Assembly (NCBI RefSeq): GCF_000004075.3
Contig: NC_026655.2
Coordinates: forward strand, 26,459,489-26,523,488
Direction: 5' to 3'
DNA: 64,000 bases
Source: Cucumis sativus
Lineage: Eukaryota; Streptophyta; Magnoliopsida; Cucurbitales; Cucurbitaceae
Under the pieces are notes generated by a model, which was not told the origin of the DNA, did not search any database, and saw only the letters and a list, made by a program, of their open reading frames with translations. Positions 59,201 to 64,000 of this stretch are shown piece by piece. Numbering within the stretch: position 1 is the first letter of the stretch; each line of letters starts with the position of its first letter. A program made the position numbers and the translations under genes.

Positions 59201-60573
59201 TTGAACAAGATATGTTCGGTTGTACAACTATGTCCTTAAGTTTTAAGAATACACTTTTAGCTGTATAGATGGTCAAACTATTTTTTGGGCTCAAATTTGG
59301 TGAAATTAAAGTAGATATGATTTATTGTGGCAGGACTCATTGACCTTCTTAACCCCTAGCATGTGTAACCCCCTTCTGCTCTTTATCCAGTGGTTATTGA
59401 TATGAAGAAGGGATCATTTTATAAAATGATTTCTGTGAAACAAAAAGTTAATTCCGGTTATGGCTTTCTCTGCAGTTACTGTTTGATGCTGCAAGAAATA
59501 GTTGTGTTGATCTTGCTGTTGATCGCCACGGTTGTTGTGTACTTCAAAAATGCCTCAGTTGTTCCGACAGCACCGACCGTGATAATTTAATCAATGAGAT
59601 CACCCAAAATGCTCTGATTATTTCCCAAGATCAATATGGGTAATTTTATGCTCTCCCTTTCTTTTCTTTGTTTTTTTTCCTCTAATCCTTTTTTAAGTTC
59701 TAAATCTACTTTGTTTCTTGTACCTTTGGTTTGTGTTCATTTTGGTCTTTTAAAATGTTTATTTTTTCATTTTGGTTCTTGTACTTTCAACTTTCTTTCA
59801 TTCAGTCTTGTACTGTCAAGATGTTCGTCGTGGGCTTCATTCTTTTAAATTCGGACAATTTTGGTGTCTTTATTTCATTTGAAATTTTGACATGACAGTT
59901 CGTCACTATATTTTTAAAATTGAAGCCATAACTTATTGTGTATAAAACCCAAGTTAAATTTTGTGTAAATATAGGGATCAAGTACGATGAACTAGAACTG
60001 ACAAATAAAATTTCTCTAAATTTAATTACATGCAGGAACTATGTTGTACAGTTCATCCTCAAGCTTAATCTTCGATGGGCTACAGAAGCTATACTCAAAC
60101 AGCTAGAGGGTAATTATGGGGACTTGTCCATGCAGAAGTATAGTAGCAACGTTGTTGAAAAATGCCTGCAATTTGCGGGAGGACAAATTACTAAAATTGT
60201 GCTTGAATTGATTAACGATCCCCGATTTGATAAAATCATGCAGGACCCATATGGCAATTATGCGATTCAAACTGCTTTGAATAATACTGAGGTTAGCAGG
60301 GCCAAGATTACCCTTTTCCTTTTGGTATCTATGTTCATGTATGAGAAATATGTTCATTTACCTTCTAGCAAACGTTTTCCAAAGAAGATTTATTGCCTTC
60401 TACAAGTGATTGTCAAACTGATTACTAATGTAGTTGTAACAATGCTTGCCTATTTGCCATGTCAGGGTACTCTTCATACTAAATTGGTGGAAGCCATAAG
60501 GCCACACGTTCCGGTACTAAGGATGAGTCCATATGGGAAAAAAGTCCTTGCAATAGTTGGAAAATCTAATTAA
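56300..60573 (+). CDS. Pumilio/PUF RNA-binding protein, tandem copy 2 (698 aa)
   Basis: Paralogue of the gene at 47774, same strand, same five coding exons and intron phases: 56300-57705, 57829-57991, 59476-59639, 60036-60291, 60466-60573. Exons 2, 3 and 5 are identical in length to copy 1; exon 4 is 24 bp shorter. It starts MEEMPNENEFEDIAKYIGNQ. The N-terminal region (to about 380) is diverged but keeps blocks such as GDQSLTRAFEKLNFGDES (copy 1: GDRSLTSAVEKLSLGGEG). PUF motifs: QHGCRFLQ, FGNYLVQ, HGTRAIQ, NGNHVAQ, RHGCCVLQ, YGNYVVQ, KYSSNVVE, YGNYAIQ. The RNA-contacting residues agree with copy 1, so base preference is probably the same. Repeat 6-7 linking sequence is shortened by eight residues. 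The last intron (60292-60465) has no stop and keeps frame, so its retention would lengthen repeat 8. Confidence 0.92.
59700..59890. repeat. Degraded interspersed repeat in PUF gene 2 intron 3
   Basis: cattttggtcttttaaaatg, tttggttcttgtactttcaa and cagtcttgtactgtc show the ttggtc-ttgtactttcaa sentence structure of a common plant interspersed repeat. It has no counterpart in the matching intron of PUF gene 1 (50916-51336), so it is probably a post-duplication insertion. Confidence 0.4.
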
Positions 60574-63500
60574 CTGGTTACGAGAGTGAGAACTTCTAGT
60601 CATTATTTCATCTTGGTAAGAAAAACACAACTGATATTTGTTTTCCTTCAGTACTTTCTTTTGGTAAAAAGGGACCAGGTCTACCTGGGAAGAAAACTCA
60701 TCAAAGGTGAAGACATCCACATCTCTTCACTTCTAATTGTTGTTTTGGATAAAAAGGTTTAGGATGCGTAAACATTGGTCGGTCGGTAAGTCAGTCGTTT
60801 GGCTCGTTGGCCATGTTATTTTTGTTGTTTTTTGTTTTTTTTTTTTCCGTTTATTTGGCATAGTAAATAAAGGTGAAGGTATAGAGATGGGGATATATGG
60901 AGTGTTGTACATTTGTTGGGATTCTGTTTTCTGAAGCTCAATGCATGTAGAAGAAAGAAGGGTAAATGTGTGAGAAATAGGAGAGTTTTTTTTTTCTTTC
61001 TTTTTGGTTTGATGAATTGAGGCTAGCTTTGTACTATGCTTGCTGCTCCGCAGCTGCTATATATCTTTTTTGGTTGGGCTATGATGTAATTATGACTCCT
61101 GTCAATTATAGCAATTTGGGCTCTGTTTATTGTTCTGCCTTTTGCCTTTTCTTCTCCATTTGCAAATGTTCATCATCTTCTTTCTTTTCAACATCTATAT
61201 CTCTCTCTCAATCTCTCCTTTTCCTTTTACTGAATTCCTTGTTTTTTCTCCTACATGCTATGGTTGTTAGCACTAGTAGACATAGGAGGAAGTAACTAAT
61301 TTTCTCGTTTGATAGCGATTTCGCTTGTTGTGCTTTTGCTTTTACGCATTATGCATGTTTACCAATGAGTCTCCTTTTCCTCTCATCTTTTTTAAAACTA
61401 ATGAGATTTTTGTTCTGTTTAAAAGTTTTTTTTTTCTGTAATTTAGTTTGAACTTTGTTTCTAAGAACTAAACTGAGTTACGAAAACTAAATGTTTGAAT
61501 GTTTCTTTGGTAAAAGTGAACTGTGGCAAGAAAATTTGAAGCATAAATTTCAAAAACTAAAAATTTTGAATTTCTTGTCCATAGGTTTCATATTTCCTAT
61601 ACAAACATGGTCTATTCTTAGCCAATTTTCTAAGAAAAACAAGTTTTGAATTTTTTATCCCTCAATTCAGTTCGAATTTTGAACACACTTCTAAGAATCT
61701 CGATAACAAAACATATTTAAGCTTATTTTTTAGAAATTATTCACCAACGAAATAAGATATTTTTTGTTGCAAAATTGGTATTAAGTTTTCATTTCATGAT
61801 TATCTTCTGACCCTTTGTTATCCAAATGAAAGTTTGGAGGTTACCATACTATAATATATTGAAAAAAAAAAGAAAAGACTTGAGATAAAAATAGTTTTCT
61901 TTTTTGTGTTAATTGATTGTTATATCTTTTAAATGCAAACATAACTTGTCCATTGTGTATTAGATTATTCAATTAGTCAAAGTGCAAAATACACTTGGAT
62001 AGCATTGACTTCATGGAAAAAAAATTGAATGTTGAAAGATTTAATTAAAAATGAGTTTGGTTGATTCTAAATCATTGCTTTGAAATTGTATTGTCTATAT
62101 GTTTTGTGTTAAACTATGAGGAAACGATTAGGGGAGAAAAGAGTTATCATAACCCTTCCTTATTCCTTACTCAATCTTCCCTCATTTTCTTATTTATAAT
62201 TATTCTATTTAACTTTAAATATTATTCAATTTAACTTTTTTCTTTTTATTTATAATTTCTATACTTATCCGTTTTTATGAATTCAGTACAATTACATTAA
62301 TTTAATATTTATTGTAACTACACTTGTTACGAAAACTATAATAATTTGGTAAATTAAATATACGAAATTTGTATATTAGATTTAAAATATAAATTTTTAA
62401 AATAATAATTTTGTTATATCTTTTAAGAATTAGATGTCAATTTCTATTATGTTATAACGAAAATGGCGTATTTTGTTCAAACATTAAGTCTTTTACAATA
62501 AGGATTAAATCCGTACCAACTCTAAAGTATAGAATCTAAATTGTTACAAATTAAAGTTTGAAGATTAAATTGTTATTTTTATGAAAGTTTATCGTAACCT
62601 AGACTTAAATTTATAACTAAAAAATCAATTATATTCTAACATTTTGAAATTTTACACAAACCACATCTATAATTTATTGCATTATATTTCATTCACTTCT
62701 ATACTTCAAAAAAAAAAAAAAAAAACTAAATAGTTATGAAACGTTCAATTATTTTGATTTGGTAAATATATTATAAGGTATTGGATTAATGTAGTGCACC
62801 AATGCCTCTTTTAAGTCAAATGAAATTGAGTGAAGTGATTTGGCTTTTGTTTCTTGTGTTTCAAATAAAAGTAATTCGTAGTTGTTTCTATTTTTTGTTT
62901 CTCATTTTTTATGAATAATTTTAAAATTTTATAAAATATTTAGAAATTGAGATCTTGTTTAGCAATAAGTTAATATTCATATCAATCTTTTACGATGATT
63001 TTTATCTTTATTTCTTGAACTTTAGCTAAATTTCAAAATTTTGATTTGGTTTTTTTAAAGTATTGATTGATAGTAAATAAACAAAACAATTAATAAACAA
63101 AGCCATATATTGCAATTGCAATTCCTAAGTTAAAAGATTTAAAAAAAAAATAAAAGAAAAGGTAAGAAACTAGCTTGTGTTATTTATAAATGGAATTTGA
63201 TCTTTTTTTTTCCTCTTTTGAATAAGAACCTATATAGCAAAAGTGCAATGAAATGTTTGTGTAACATTGGCCATTTTGTAAATGGAAATTACACAAGTTG
63301 CATTTTTTTTAATGTAATTTAAAGGGAGGACAAAAAAAAAAAGTTTAATTTAAGGAAATTATGTAAAAGAAGAAAAAAAAAGAGTCAAGGAATAAGAACA
63401 GAAAATGACATCATGATTTTTTGTTTGAATACACAAGTAATCCAAATCCTCAAATCTTTGATAAGATATGAAAGTAATGTTTTTTGTAGTGAGATTTACA

Positions 63501-64000
63501 AACTCTTTTGAACCAAACAAATCTTAATTTTTGTTAGTTTTGTTATATTTGAAATAACTTCGGTTTTCATCCAATTGAAAAACAAAAGGATGGATGAAAT
63601 TTTGTTATTAGGTACCAAAAGTCAAATGAAATGACATAAGCCACCGAATAAAAAAGTAGTTTTCAAAGCAATGGCTTTGAAATAATGATTTAGTAAGTTA
63701 ATGGTTGAATTGTGTCCAATATCAGAAGTGTTTTAGAAAAGGGTTGATAATGTTGGACCCATTTTAGTTAATATTGGAACCTTTTGCCCATGCTCTACCA
63801 TCTCACTTTCATAGATTGGATTTCTTCCACAAATAATATGCTCTAAATCTCACCATTTTCCATTTACGAGTGTCATAGTCAATTGGTAAACCTCTCTCCC
63901 AATAATGTCATTTTCCCACAGTTTCCCTTTCCCCCAAATCAATGGCCATTCACATTGACCATTGACTTTGGAATGTTGGCAAATCAAAATACTTATTGAA
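60574..64000. other. PUF gene 2 3' UTR and right-end intergenic DNA
   Basis: About 700 bp of likely 3' UTR and flank, then AT-rich DNA to the window end. At 62490-62630 there is text like the interspersed repeat seen elsewhere (gaatctaaattgttacaaat, agtttgaagattaaattgtt). Pure A runs occur at 62709-62725 and near 63339. The 92-codon frame at 61017 is not supported by any motif. No further gene begins before 64000 as far as I can see. Confidence 0.45.

Noticed and set aside
61017..61295. 92-codon plus-strand frame after PUF copy 2
   Set aside because: No homologous motif, T-rich composition, and it lies in the likely 3' flank. The hydrophobic look reflects T-rich codons.
1..64000. tRNA, rRNA, CRISPR array, operon or phage/virus system
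   Set aside because: No complete tRNA fold, rRNA core, regularly spaced repeat-spacer array or viral gene set was seen on either strand. The direct repeats present are tandem duplications without spacers.

Overview
This is a nuclear genome window from a flowering plant. Genes are split by AT-rich GT-AG introns, intergenic DNA is very AT-rich, and the encoded proteins are plant-type: a chloroplast chaperonin, a plant receptor-like cytoplasmic kinase, a plant YTH reader and plant Pumilio proteins. The protein sequences and the small interspersed repeats look like those of a cucurbit (Cucumis or a relative), but that is an inference. No prokaryotic, organellar or viral system is visible.

Layout. 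(1) 218-5307, + strand: TATA-binding protein, nine exons, 200 aa. (2) 6821-13276, - strand: mitochondrial branched-chain 2-oxoacid dehydrogenase E1-beta, 13 exons, 356 aa, tail-to-tail with TBP. Its last exon and 3' UTR have a decayed duplicate just downstream, and one intron holds an antisense LINE relic. (3) 13.4-18.2 kb: gene-poor, with one unrecognised 122-codon minus-strand ORF, a MITE-like element and an exact 89-bp tandem duplication. (4) 18857-22379, - strand: ECT2-like YTH m6A reader, eight introns, 704 aa. (5) 22.7-33.7 kb: an AT-rich, gene-free stretch with MITE-like elements and a degraded retroelement-like block. (6) 34396-37207, + strand: PBL16-like RLCK-VII kinase, 390 aa. (7) 39978-44095, + strand: plastid chaperonin-60 beta, 13 coding exons, 608 aa. 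(8) 47774-51914 and 56300-60573, + strand: two tandem Pumilio/PUF genes (745 and 698 aa) with the same coding-intron positions and phases and with matching promoter and leader blocks. (9) 60.6-64.0 kb: AT-rich intergenic DNA.

The genes do not form an operon or one pathway. They cover basal transcription (TBP), branched-chain amino acid breakdown (E1-beta), mRNA modification reading (ECT2), surface or immune signalling (PBL16), plastid protein folding (CPN60B) and 3'-UTR binding (PUFs). All exon coordinates below were built by hand from splice signals and reading-frame continuity, checked codon by codon, without transcript data. The most useful observations are details of gene structure: GC-AG introns, an intron inside a stop codon, a duplicated terminal exon, a duplicated 5' splice site, an in-frame stop-free intron in a PUF repeat, and the diverging PUF pair. 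I found no convincing previously undescribed system.
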